A DNA stretch of 64,000 bases, from the NCBI RefSeq assembly GCF_040218065.1, contig NZ_JAVJQE010000004.1, forward strand, positions 1 through 64,000, written 5' to 3'. The stretch comes from Marivibrio sp040218065. Lineage in GTDB: Bacteria; Pseudomonadota; Alphaproteobacteria; UBA8366; Aestuariispiraceae. Positions within the stretch are counted from its first letter, which is position 1; every line of letters begins with the position of its first letter. The position numbers and the translations under genes were made by a program. Under the pieces are notes generated by a model that saw only the letters and a list, made by a program, of their open reading frames with translations, made no database searches and was not told where the DNA came from. This document shows positions 34,064 to 41,860 of the stretch, in pieces.

Positions 34064-35902
34064 ATGTGCGGCATAGCCGGCCGCTTCGCCGCTGAGCCGT
34101 TGACGCCGGACCGTGAGCGCCGCGCGCTGGCGCTGATGGCCAATCGCGGGCCGGACGGATCGGGCGTTTATCGGGCCGACGCGGCGGCCGGGCGGCTGAC
34201 GCTGCTGCACACGCGGCTTTCCATCGTCGACCTCGCCGCGCGCTCGGGCCAGCCGTTCGTGAAGGACGGGTTGGCGCTCGTCTTCAACGGCGAAATCTAC
34301 AATTTCCCGGAGCTGCGCGCGACGCTGCAGGCCGACGGCGCCGCCTTCCGCACCGGCGGCGACACGGAAGTGGTGCTGGAGGCTTGGCGGCGTTGGGGGG
34401 AGGGGGCGCTGGAGCGCTTTGAAGGAATGTTCGCCTTCGCGCTTTGGGACGAGGCGGCCGAGACCCTGGTCCTCGCCCGCGACCGCTTTGGCGAAAAGCC
34501 CCTCTACTGGATGCGCGGCGCCGACGGCGCGCTGGTCTTCGCCTCTGAGATCAAGGTGCTGGCCGCGCTGACCGGCGAACGCCCGCGGATCGACGAGGAT
34601 CAGCTGCGCCGGTATCTGGTCAACGGCTACAAGGGGCTGTTGACGGTGCGGCGCACCTTCTACGCCGACGTGCGCGATTTCCCTCCGGCCTCGCTCGCCC
34701 GGATCGACCGGCCGCACGCCCCGGAGCCGAAGACCTACTGGACCCTCTCCTACAGGCCCGACCAATTGATGACGGCGGAGCAGGCGATCGAAGGCGCTCG
34801 CGAGGCGGTGCATCGCGCGATCCGCATGCGCCTGCGCGCCGACGTGCCGGCCGCGATCCGGTTGTCCGGCGGGATCGACAGCAACGTCATCGCCGGCGTC
34901 GCGGCCGGCGTCCACCAGCATCCGGTCACCTGCTTTTCGATCGTCGAGGACGATCCGCGCTACGACGAGACGGCGGCGATCAACGCGACCCTCCGGCGCC
35001 TGCAGCTGCCGAGCGTGCAGATCCCGATCCCGCGCGAGAACTTCCTCGATCGGCTGGACGATATGATCGCCTATTTCGACGGGCCGCCGCTGACGATCTC
35101 CTATTACTTGCATTGGCTGGTGAGCGAGGCGATTCACGACGCCGGCTTCAAGATGGCGTTGGGGGGCACGGGCGCCGACGAACTCTTCACCGGCTATTAC
35201 GACCATTACCTGTTCTGGCTGGCGGCGATGCGGGACGCGCCGGATTTCGAGCGGCTGGTCGAAGGCTGGCGCGCCACCTACGGTCGCTTCGTACGCAATC
35301 CGGAACTGCAGGACCCCTGCGCCTTCATCCGCGAGCCGGACCGACGCGCGCACATATTTCTCGGCAGGGAGCGGTTTTCCGGCTATCTGCGCGCGCCCTT
35401 CGACGAGCCGCACGCCGAGACGCGCTATGCCGACAGCCCGATCCGCAATCGGCTCCTCAACGAACTGTTCCACGAGACCGTGCCGGTCATGCTGCATGAC
35501 GACGATCTGGCCGCCATGCGCTGGTCGGTGGAGAACCGCGCCGCCTATCTGGATCGCGATCTGGCGGAGTTCCTGTTCACCGTGCCCGACCGCCATCTCG
35601 TGCAGAAGGGCCTGCCGAAATATCTGCTGCGCGAAGCCGGGCGCGGGCTGGTCGACGACGCGATTCTGGACAATCCGCGCAAGCAGGGCATCAACGCGCC
35701 GGTCACAAGCTTCGTCGACTTCAGGGACCCTGCCGTGCGCGCGCGGCTGCTGGACGGCGGACCGTTGTTCGACATCGTCGACAAGGCGGCGTTCGAAGGG
35801 CTGCTCGATCACGATGTCGCGCTCAACAGCGAGAGCAAGTTTCTTTTCTCGCTGACCGCGGCGAAACTCTTCCTCGATCAATGGGCCGCCTGGCGGCCGT
35901 AA
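34064..35902 (+). CDS. Asparagine synthase-like glutamine amidotransferase
   Basis: 612 residues. It begins MCGIAGRF, so the catalytic Cys2 is N-terminal after Met removal; the class II glutaminase domain has NRGPDGSG, HTRLSIVD, FNGEIYN and TGGDTEVVLE. The synthetase domain has the PP-loop LSGGIDSN (about 267-274). It uses glutamine ammonia to amidate an acceptor. In this glycan operon it may act on a sugar or feed the next gene, rather than make asparagine. It lies 33 bases after the NeuB-type gene and 14 bases before the PseA-like gene. Confidence 0.85.
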   Translation: MCGIAGRFAAEPLTPDRERRALALMANRGPDGSGVYRADAAAGRLTLLHTRLSIVDLAARSGQPFVKDGLALVFNGEIYNFPELRATLQADGAAFRTGGDTEVVLEAWRRWGEGALERFEGMFAFALWDEAAETLVLARDRFGEKPLYWMRGADGALVFASEIKVLAALTGERPRIDEDQLRRYLVNGYKGLLTVRRTFYADVRDFPPASLARIDRPHAPEPKTYWTLSYRPDQLMTAEQAIEGAREAVHRAIRMRLRADVPAAIRLSGGIDSNVIAGVAAGVHQHPVTCFSIVEDDPRYDETAAINATLRRLQLPSVQIPIPRENFLDRLDDMIAYFDGPPLTISYYLHWLVSEAIHDAGFKMALGGTGADELFTGYYDHYLFWLAAMRDAPDFERLVEGWRATYGRFVRNPELQDPCAFIREPDRRAHIFLGRERFSGYLRAPFDEPHAETRYADSPIRNRLLNELFHETVPVMLHDDDLAAMRWSVENRAAYLDRDLAEFLFTVPDRHLVQKGLPKYLLREAGRGLVDDAILDNPRKQGINAPVTSFVDFRDPAVRARLLDGGPLFDIVDKAAFEGLLDHDVALNSESKFLFSLTAAKLFLDQWAAWRP

Positions 35903-35916
35903 GGACTTGAGGGGCG

Positions 35917-37032
35917 ATGAAATACTGTCAGCGCTGCATACTGCCCGACACGCGCCCCGGCGTCGAAATCGACGCTGACGGCGTTTGCACCGGCTGCCGC
36001 GGGCATGAGGAGAAGGAGGGGAAGATCGACTGGGCGGCGCGGGAAAGGGCGTTCCGCACCTTGGTCGCGGACGCCAAGGCGCGCAGCGGCGGCTATGACT
36101 GCATCGTGCCCGTCTCCGGCGGCAAGGACAGCTGGTATCAGATCATCAAGGCGAAGGAATACGGGCTGAAGCCGCTGGGCGTCACCTGGCGCACGCCCGC
36201 GCGCACCGAGATCGGCCAGCGCAACCTGGACCGCATGATCCAGAAGCTAGGGGTCGATCACATCGACTACACGATCGATCCGGAGGTCGAGCGCAAGTTC
36301 ATGATCGCCGCCTATGAGGAGAAGGGCGCGACCGGCCTGCCGATGCATATGGCGTTGTTCGCGATCCCGATCTCGCTGGCGGTGCGCTTGCGCATCCCCA
36401 TGATCGTCTGGGGCGAGAACCCGCAGTTGGAATATGGCGGAAACGAATTGGAGCGTCTGGCCGACACGCTCGACGCCGCCTGGCTCGCCAAGCACGGCTG
36501 CCTGCAATCGACCGATGCGGATTTTTGGATCGGCAAGCAAGGGCTGACGCCGGCGGATCTGGTTCCTTATCGTTTTCCCAGCGACCCGGATTACGACGTG
36601 CGCTCCATCTTCCTCGGCGCTTTCTTCAAGTGGGACAGCTTCGAGAACACGCGCATCGCCGCCGCCCACGGCTTCGCCCACGACGAAAGCGACCTGAAGA
36701 CGGGATCCTGGGCGTTCGCGGACATCGACTGCCATTTCATCTCGCTGCACCACTTTCTGAAGTGGTACAAGTTCGGGATAACGCGGGCGTTCGACAATCT
36801 GTCGGTCCAGATCCGACGCGGCGACATGACCCGCGATGAAGCGATCGCGACTGTGCGTGCGATGGGGGTGCAGGCGCCGGAGGAGGACGTCCGACGCTTC
36901 TGCGCCTTCGCCGGCCGGCCCGAGAGTTGGTTCTGGGACACGGCCGAGCGCTTCCGCAATCGCGATATATGGGTCCAGAAAGACGGGGTTTGGAAGATCC
37001 CCGGCTTCCTGATCGAGGGGTGGGAATGGTGA
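35917..37032 (+). CDS. N-acetyl sugar amidotransferase (PseA/WbpG family)
   Basis: 371 residues. The N-terminal zinc-finger-like pairs are CQRC (4-7) and CTGC (about 24-27). The PP-loop is VSGGKDSWYQ (about 68-77). VTWRTPARTEIGQRNLD and VWGENPQLEYGGNELERL are family motifs. PseA/WbpG enzymes turn an N-acetyl group into an acetamidino group on pseudaminic acid or related sugars. Its usual ammonia source, HisH/HisF-like proteins, is absent here, and an asparagine-synthase-like protein precedes it. It overlaps the next gene by 7 bp. Confidence 0.85.
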   Translation: MKYCQRCILPDTRPGVEIDADGVCTGCRGHEEKEGKIDWAARERAFRTLVADAKARSGGYDCIVPVSGGKDSWYQIIKAKEYGLKPLGVTWRTPARTEIGQRNLDRMIQKLGVDHIDYTIDPEVERKFMIAAYEEKGATGLPMHMALFAIPISLAVRLRIPMIVWGENPQLEYGGNELERLADTLDAAWLAKHGCLQSTDADFWIGKQGLTPADLVPYRFPSDPDYDVRSIFLGAFFKWDSFENTRIAAAHGFAHDESDLKTGSWAFADIDCHFISLHHFLKWYKFGITRAFDNLSVQIRRGDMTRDEAIATVRAMGVQAPEEDVRRFCAFAGRPESWFWDTAERFRNRDIWVQKDGVWKIPGFLIEGWEW

Positions 37033-37769
37033 GCGAAGAAAGCGAGGAGCGCGGCCGGCCGCGCATCGCGATCCTGACGACCGAGACGCCGCATCACGCG
37101 CGCTTCGTTCAGCAATTGGCCGGGCGCTTCGACGTCGCCAGAGTGTACGAGGAGCGGCGCCCGATTTCAGCCGACTTCGAGACGCATCATCCGTTCGAGG
37201 ATGAGCGCGACGCCTATGAATGCGCCGAGTGGTTCGACGGGCGGACGCCGGCGCTGGGCGATTTCGCGGAGGTTGAGACCTATCGCGATCTGAACGACCC
37301 GGACGCTGTGGCGAGCATGCGGCGAGCGGACGTCGACGCCTTGGTCGTCTTTGGCACCGGCAAGCTGCGCCAAGAGGTGATCGACGTCGCGCCGGAACGC
37401 ATCGTCAACCTGCACGGCGCCGATCCGGAGAAGTACCGCGGCCTGGACACCCATCTGTGGGCCGTCTATCACGCCGACTTCCGCGGTCTGGTGACGACCC
37501 TGCATCGCGTGCGCCCGGAACTGGATCGCGGCGGCGTGGTCATGAAGATGCCGATCGCCATTACCCGCGGCATGGAGCTCTACCAGCTGCGCAAGGCCAA
37601 CACCGACGTCTGCGTCGAGATCACCGGTCAGGCGCTTGAGATGCTGCGCGACTACGGGCAGTTCATCAGCCAGCCGCAACTCTATATCGGCCGCTACTAT
37701 TCCTTCATGCCGGCGGTCCTGAAGACGCGCTGCGTGCGCCAGTTTCGGGAGTTCACGGCGAGCCTTTGA
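37026..37769 (+). CDS. Formyltransferase-family protein (second copy in the glycan locus)
   Basis: 247 residues from the ATG at 37026, inside the end of the PseA-like gene. The formyl transferase core has VVFGTGKLRQEVIDVAP, ERIVNLHGADPEKYRGLDTH (Asn-x-His) and TLHRVRPELDRGGVV with the catalytic Asp. The N-terminus (RIAILTTETPHHARFVQQL) is a Rossmann-like nucleotide fold. It probably formylates an amino sugar of the flagellar glycan, but the substrate is inferred. It differs clearly from the formyltransferase at 24533. Confidence 0.75.
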   Translation: MVSEESEERGRPRIAILTTETPHHARFVQQLAGRFDVARVYEERRPISADFETHHPFEDERDAYECAEWFDGRTPALGDFAEVETYRDLNDPDAVASMRRADVDALVVFGTGKLRQEVIDVAPERIVNLHGADPEKYRGLDTHLWAVYHADFRGLVTTLHRVRPELDRGGVVMKMPIAITRGMELYQLRKANTDVCVEITGQALEMLRDYGQFISQPQLYIGRYYSFMPAVLKTRCVRQFREFTASL

Positions 37770-37787
37770 GGCCGCCCGAGCGCGCCC

Positions 37788-38669
37788 ATGACCGACGCCT
37801 ACGCGCCCGCCATCCGCTGCCCCGTCACCGACGCCGCCGACTGGGAGCGTGTGGCGACCTTCGACGCGCCGCCGCCGGTGGAGACAGACTTCGGTCTCGC
37901 TCCCTATCATCGGGAGCTGTGGCGCAGCCGGTCCACCGGCCATGTGGTCAACCGCCACCAGATGGATCTGTCCGCTCTCTATCAAGGCGATTACTGGACG
38001 CGCACATACGGCGACGACGCGGCCGTGCGGCGGGTCTTCGATCGGATCATGGACCTGCCGCCGGAGCGCTCGGACAATCGCGGGCGCGTCGCCTTCGTGG
38101 ACGGATTTTGTCGGGAGCGCGCCCGCTGGGCGGCGGAGGAGGAGGGCCGCTCGCTGCTGGACGTCGGCTCCGGCCTCGCGGTCTTCCCGGCCGCCATGCG
38201 CGCGGCCGGCTGGCGCGCCGCGGCCCTCGACCCCGACCCGCGCGCGGCGCGCCACGCCGAGACGGTCGCGGGCGTCGAGGGGATCGTCGCCGACTTCATG
38301 AGCGAGGATCTGTCGCAGCGCTATTCCCTCGTCGCCTTCAATAAGGTCTTGGAGCATGTGCCGGACCCGGTCGCCATGCTGGCCCGCGCGCACGCAGTGC
38401 TGGCGCCGCACGGCCTCGTCTATGTCGAGCTGCCGGACGCCGAGGGCGCGCTTGAGGACCCTGAGGGACCGGCGCGCGAGGAGTTCGCGATCGAGCATTA
38501 CTGCGCCTTTTCGGCCGCCTCCTACGCCCTGCTGGCGCAACGCTCGGGCTTTAAGGTCGAGCTGCTGGAGCGTCTGGTCGAGCCCAGCGGCAAATACACC
38601 CTGCGCGGCTTCCTGAGCCGCCCTGGCGATGCGCCGCGCCCCGGGCGATGCGGCGAGGCGCACAGTTGA
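37788..38669 (+). CDS. Class I SAM-dependent methyltransferase
   Basis: 293 residues. The SAM motif is LLDVGSGLAVFPAAMRAAG (about 123-141), then ALDPDPRA; LVAFNKVLEHVPDPVAML is the post-motif typical of Methyltransf_11/23 proteins, and LVYVELPDAEG follows. The N-terminal 100 residues (HRELWRSRSTGHVVNRHQMD) look like those of sugar methyltransferases but lack a full zinc-binding set. Its stop overlaps the start of the next gene (TGATG). O- or C-methylation of the flagellar sugar is inferred from the operon. Confidence 0.8.
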   Translation: MTDAYAPAIRCPVTDAADWERVATFDAPPPVETDFGLAPYHRELWRSRSTGHVVNRHQMDLSALYQGDYWTRTYGDDAAVRRVFDRIMDLPPERSDNRGRVAFVDGFCRERARWAAEEEGRSLLDVGSGLAVFPAAMRAAGWRAAALDPDPRAARHAETVAGVEGIVADFMSEDLSQRYSLVAFNKVLEHVPDPVAMLARAHAVLAPHGLVYVELPDAEGALEDPEGPAREEFAIEHYCAFSAASYALLAQRSGFKVELLERLVEPSGKYTLRGFLSRPGDAPRPGRCGEAHS

Positions 38670-39367
38670 TGGCTGGCGGCCTGCCGTCCGGCGTCGTCGA
38701 TCAGCCGTTCGACGCGCAGTTTCTGAAAGGGCCCGTCTGGCGGCTGATCGACCCGCAGGCGGCGGCCGCCGCCGTGACCGCCGCCAAGGTGTTCGGGGTG
38801 CAGTTGATCGTCGCGCGCCTCGACCCCGTGCAGGATCTGTCGCCATTCGGCTTCCGGCGGGTGGAGACGCTGGTGACCTATGAAGGGGCGCTCGACCCGC
38901 AGACCGCTGAGCTTGAGGGCGTCCGACGGGGCGAGCCGTCCGACGCCGGCGCCTGCGCCGATATCGCGGTGCAGGTCTTCACGCACGATCGCTGGCACGC
39001 CGACCCGCAGATACCCAACGCCGCCGCCGACGCCTTTAAGCGCGCCTGGGTCGAAAACGACGTGCGCGGCCGCGCCGATACGGTGCTGATCGCCGAGGGC
39101 GCGGGCGGCGGGGTGGACGGCTTCGTCCTGGCGCTTGAGCGCGAGCGGACCGCGATCGTCGACCTGATCGCGGTATCGCCTCGCGCGCAGGGTCGCGGCG
39201 TCGGCCGCCGGCTGCTCCGGGCGCTGGCGGCGGAGTGCGGCCAGCGCCGCCGCTTCGGGCGCGCCGGCACGCAGGAAACCAACCTGGCCGCCGCGCGCCT
39301 ATACGAAAGCGCCGGCTGGCGCGTCGCCGACCGGCAGATCGGCTGGCATTGGACGCCGGAGGGCTAG
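38669..39367 (+). CDS. GNAT-family N-acetyltransferase
   Basis: 232 residues from the ATG at 38669, overlapping the previous stop (TGATG). The acetyl-CoA-binding motif A is AVSPRAQGRGVGRRLLRAL (about 171-189), followed by TNLAAARLYESAGW. The N-terminal half (about 1-85) resembles WecD-like sugar acetyltransferases. It is the last gene of the run starting at 29095. Acetylation of an amino sugar for the flagellar glycan is likely, but a PseH role is not proven. Confidence 0.78.
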   Translation: MAGGLPSGVVDQPFDAQFLKGPVWRLIDPQAAAAAVTAAKVFGVQLIVARLDPVQDLSPFGFRRVETLVTYEGALDPQTAELEGVRRGEPSDAGACADIAVQVFTHDRWHADPQIPNAAADAFKRAWVENDVRGRADTVLIAEGAGGGVDGFVLALERERTAIVDLIAVSPRAQGRGVGRRLLRALAAECGQRRRFGRAGTQETNLAAARLYESAGWRVADRQIGWHWTPEG

Positions 39368-39386
39368 GGGGCGACGCCGGGCGTCC

Positions 39387-39836
39387 CTAAAGCTCCACCA
39401 CTGCGTCGAGGCGGCGTTGCACCAACTCGCGGCCGAGGTCGAGGACGAAACGCTCCAATTGGTCGTCGTCGAGATCATCTATGACAGCGTTCGGGTTGGC
39501 ACTGTATTTACGCATCAGCTGCTCGGTGAAGAGCTCTTCCCCGAGCCACATCATGGACCAATCTGGAAAGGCGCGATCCACGATCTCGTGGCAGGAGGTG
39601 ATGACCGGCGCCGTATGGCGAGGGTCCGCGAAGATCTTCTGGACCAGGCCCGTCACCGCGGCCCGGTCGCCCTCCAACGTCTGGATGAAGCGCCGGCGGT
39701 TGAAGCCGAGACCGCCGGTGATCTCCAGCCGTCGGTTCTTCTGCTGCGAGGCCGCCAGTATTTCCCGCAGGTCGCGTTTGGTCAGGTCGTCCGGAACGGC
39801 GCTGTAATAGGTGAGCCGAACCAAATGCCGCGCCAT
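39387..39836 (-). CDS. BLUF-domain blue-light photoreceptor
   Basis: 149 residues, a single short BLUF protein. The flavin-binding and signalling residues are present by comparison with AppA: Tyr10 (LTYYS), Asn34 (QQKNRRLEITG), Gln52 (FIQTLEG), and Trp93/Met95 (FPDWSM). No output domain is attached; the C-terminal 50 residues are predicted helices. It converges with the GNAT gene (19-base gap). It must act through a partner; the target is unknown. A CtrA-like box lies upstream. Confidence 0.9.
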   Translation of the reverse strand: MARHLVRLTYYSAVPDDLTKRDLREILAASQQKNRRLEITGGLGFNRRRFIQTLEGDRAAVTGLVQKIFADPRHTAPVITSCHEIVDRAFPDWSMMWLGEELFTEQLMRKYSANPNAVIDDLDDDQLERFVLDLGRELVQRRLDAVVEL

Positions 39837-39886
39837 CCGTGTGTCCTCGCTGCTGCATCGCCTCCGTAAGTCGTAAGACCAAAGCG

Positions 39887-39901
39887 TTAAGAAAGCGTTA
39901 G
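39887..39901. promoter_or_regulatory. Candidate CtrA-like box upstream of the BLUF gene
   Basis: TTAAGAAAGCGTTAG fits TTAA-N7-TTAA with one mismatch and exact spacing. It lies 51-65 bases upstream of the BLUF ATG. CtrA itself is not in the window, and one site of this kind can occur by chance. Confidence 0.35.
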
Positions 39902-39912
39902 CGCGCGGTCGT

Positions 39913-40015
39913 TCAGCCTACCTCTGCCAACAGATCCTTCGCCTCCACCTGGGCCCCGGCCTTAACGGGCAGGCGTTTGACCGGGCCGTCGCGGGGTGCG
40001 TGGATGGCGGTCTCC
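39913..40015 (-). pseudogene. Detached 3' end of pyruvate carboxylase (33 codons plus stop)
   Basis: Read on the minus strand, this encodes the last 33 residues of pyruvate carboxylase (from ETAIHAPRDG to KDLLAEVG) plus a TGA stop. It matches the end of the intact pyc gene with a single amino-acid change (Pro for Ser after PRDG) but many synonymous base changes. Homology stops abruptly at the GAG codon after the biotinyl motif. The pattern shows a functional pyc terminus that was separated from its gene, with the AIPR gene lying between the two copies. Confidence 0.92.
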
Positions 40016-40168
40016 GAAAGCCTTAACAGCGACGTCGATACTGGACTGCGAATACAGTGCCTGGGGAGGTGAAACAACATTCAAAGGATAGTCCAAAAGA
40101 GAGTGATTTTCTAAGAAAACCAGAATATCGTGTGCGCCCTGGTGGATGTCACAGAAGGGTGTGGTGAG
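40016..40168. other. Left flank of the inserted AIPR segment
   Basis: This 153-base stretch between the detached pyc end and the AIPR start becomes AT-rich from about 40,075 onward. It probably holds the AIPR promoter. No integrase, transposase end or terminal inverted repeat was seen. Confidence 0.5.
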
Positions 40169-41851
40169 ATGGCCGTCGCGTTAAACAAAATACAGTGGGA
40201 ACTAATCGATTCGCGGGTGGGGAAAGCGCAAGATCGACATAAGCTTAAAACTAAGTCGACATCTTTTCTTTTTTTAGTTTTCAACCATATGTTTCCGGGA
40301 AAAATCGACGAATTTCATGAAGGACTGACAGACGGGGGCAACGATTTTGGAATTGATTATATTCATATTATTGAAAAAGAAAACGATGTCGAAATGTTTA
40401 TAATTCAGTCAAAATATCGAAATAATTTTGAAAATACTAATAAGACCATTAATGACTCAGAAGTACTTAAGGTAATAAACTTTTTTTATATGATTTTTGA
40501 TAAAAATGAAGATCTTATAAATTCTGGAAATATAAAACTATCCGAAAACGTCAAAAGAATTTGGAGTATGCATGAGGCTGGATTAATATGCAGATATTCA
40601 GTAGTTTTCTGTTCAAATGATAGTGGGCTCTCTGAATCATCAAAAAAGATTGCCGATGCATTTTCGCGAGAAAACACATCTGTTTCTTTTGAGCATTTCG
40701 GTCCCATTGATCTGGTCAACGCGTTCCATGCCGAAGGTCGCGTGCAAAATACGGGAAATCTACAAGTTATCGCGAAGCAGATTCTGGAAAGATCTGATGG
40801 AGACATAAGGGGGGCAGTTGCTACAGTGGATGCAATTTCCTTTATTAATCTAGTCACTACTGAAAACAATAGCAAAATTAAGCGTAGTATATTTGATGAT
40901 AATCTAAGAGTATTTCTCGGAGAGAAAGGTGGATACAACGCAAACATAATTGAGACTGCTACATCAGAATCTTCATACATATTCTGGTATTTGAACAATG
41001 GCGTTACCATAACTTGCAAAAATTTTTCGTATAACAAAAGTCACGTTAATCCGGTCCTAAATTTTGAAGATTTTCAAATTGTTAATGGTGCGCAGACCTC
41101 GCATTCGCTGTACGCAGCTTTTCGGGAAAATCCCGAAGCTCTGGAAGACGTATCATTGTTGGTTAGGATTTATGCAACGTCTAGGACAGACGTGGCGGAA
41201 AGAGTTGCTGTCGCCACCAATAGCCAAGCTAGGATTCAAGCTCGAGATCTGCATGCTAACGATCAGATACTGAAAGACTGGGAGATACTCTTACTTGAAA
41301 GGGGTTACTATTTTGAAAGAAAAAGAAATATGCATGTTGATAAAAGCGAGGATAAGAGAATTGATGCTTTGAAGATAGGGCAAGTCATTTTGTCATTTGA
41401 TTTAAGAGAGCCCGAGAAAGCGAAGACAGAATCTGATTCAATATTTTCTTCAAAATTTCGTTATGTATTTAACAACAGAAGAGAAATAGAGTCAGTTATC
41501 AGATTGTTTGAATTGTACCGAATAATCGAGAGAAAAAGAGAAGAATATGACATGGAGTTTGGGGCCGCGGTAGAGTCTGGCCATCAATATCAGTATTTGA
41601 TCTACGGTCATTGGTTTGTGCTGTACGCGTGCCGCCTTTTGCTTGCAAAGAAGGGGCTTGGAGAGGTCCCCCAGGGCGAGGAGGCTGAGCAACTAGTCGA
41701 AGAGGCCGTGCAACTCGTCGCTAGCGCTTGCAGCCAACAGAAGGCGGTGGCGCATTATCAGATGTTCAGGAGTGCAAAAACGAAAGATCGAATCCTGGCA
41801 GAGCTAAACCCGAAGCAACAGGACTTCTTCGAGCTATTGGCTGAGTTTTAG
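40169..41851 (+). CDS. AIPR-family protein (abortive infection phage resistance) with nuclease-like N-terminus
   Basis: 560 residues from the ATG at 40169 (MAVALNKIQWEL); a GTG at 40130 is an in-frame alternative. The N-terminal part holds a possible PD-(D/E)xK nuclease core: GGND.GID (Asp63) and, 17 residues later, IIQSKY (Gln80, Lys82). The AIPR core has FWYLNNGVTITCKNF (about 271-285) and FQIVNGAQTSHSLYAAF (about 301-317). AIPR proteins occur in phage-defence contexts; the mechanism is not settled. Base composition is strikingly AT-rich compared with every neighbour, except the last 250 bases, and lysine/asparagine codons are A/T-ending, so recent transfer is clear. It converges with pyc (9-base gap). 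Confidence 0.88.
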   Translation: MAVALNKIQWELIDSRVGKAQDRHKLKTKSTSFLFLVFNHMFPGKIDEFHEGLTDGGNDFGIDYIHIIEKENDVEMFIIQSKYRNNFENTNKTINDSEVLKVINFFYMIFDKNEDLINSGNIKLSENVKRIWSMHEAGLICRYSVVFCSNDSGLSESSKKIADAFSRENTSVSFEHFGPIDLVNAFHAEGRVQNTGNLQVIAKQILERSDGDIRGAVATVDAISFINLVTTENNSKIKRSIFDDNLRVFLGEKGGYNANIIETATSESSYIFWYLNNGVTITCKNFSYNKSHVNPVLNFEDFQIVNGAQTSHSLYAAFRENPEALEDVSLLVRIYATSRTDVAERVAVATNSQARIQARDLHANDQILKDWEILLLERGYYFERKRNMHVDKSEDKRIDALKIGQVILSFDLREPEKAKTESDSIFSSKFRYVFNNRREIESVIRLFELYRIIERKREEYDMEFGAAVESGHQYQYLIYGHWFVLYACRLLLAKKGLGEVPQGEEAEQLVEEAVQLVASACSQQKAVAHYQMFRSAKTKDRILAELNPKQQDFFELLAEF

Positions 41852-41860
41852 TAATAGCGT

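Noticed and set aside
40016..41860. Search for transposon ends or an integrase around the AIPR gene
   Set aside because: No terminal inverted repeats, transposase or integrase found; the duplicated pyc end is the only boundary signal.
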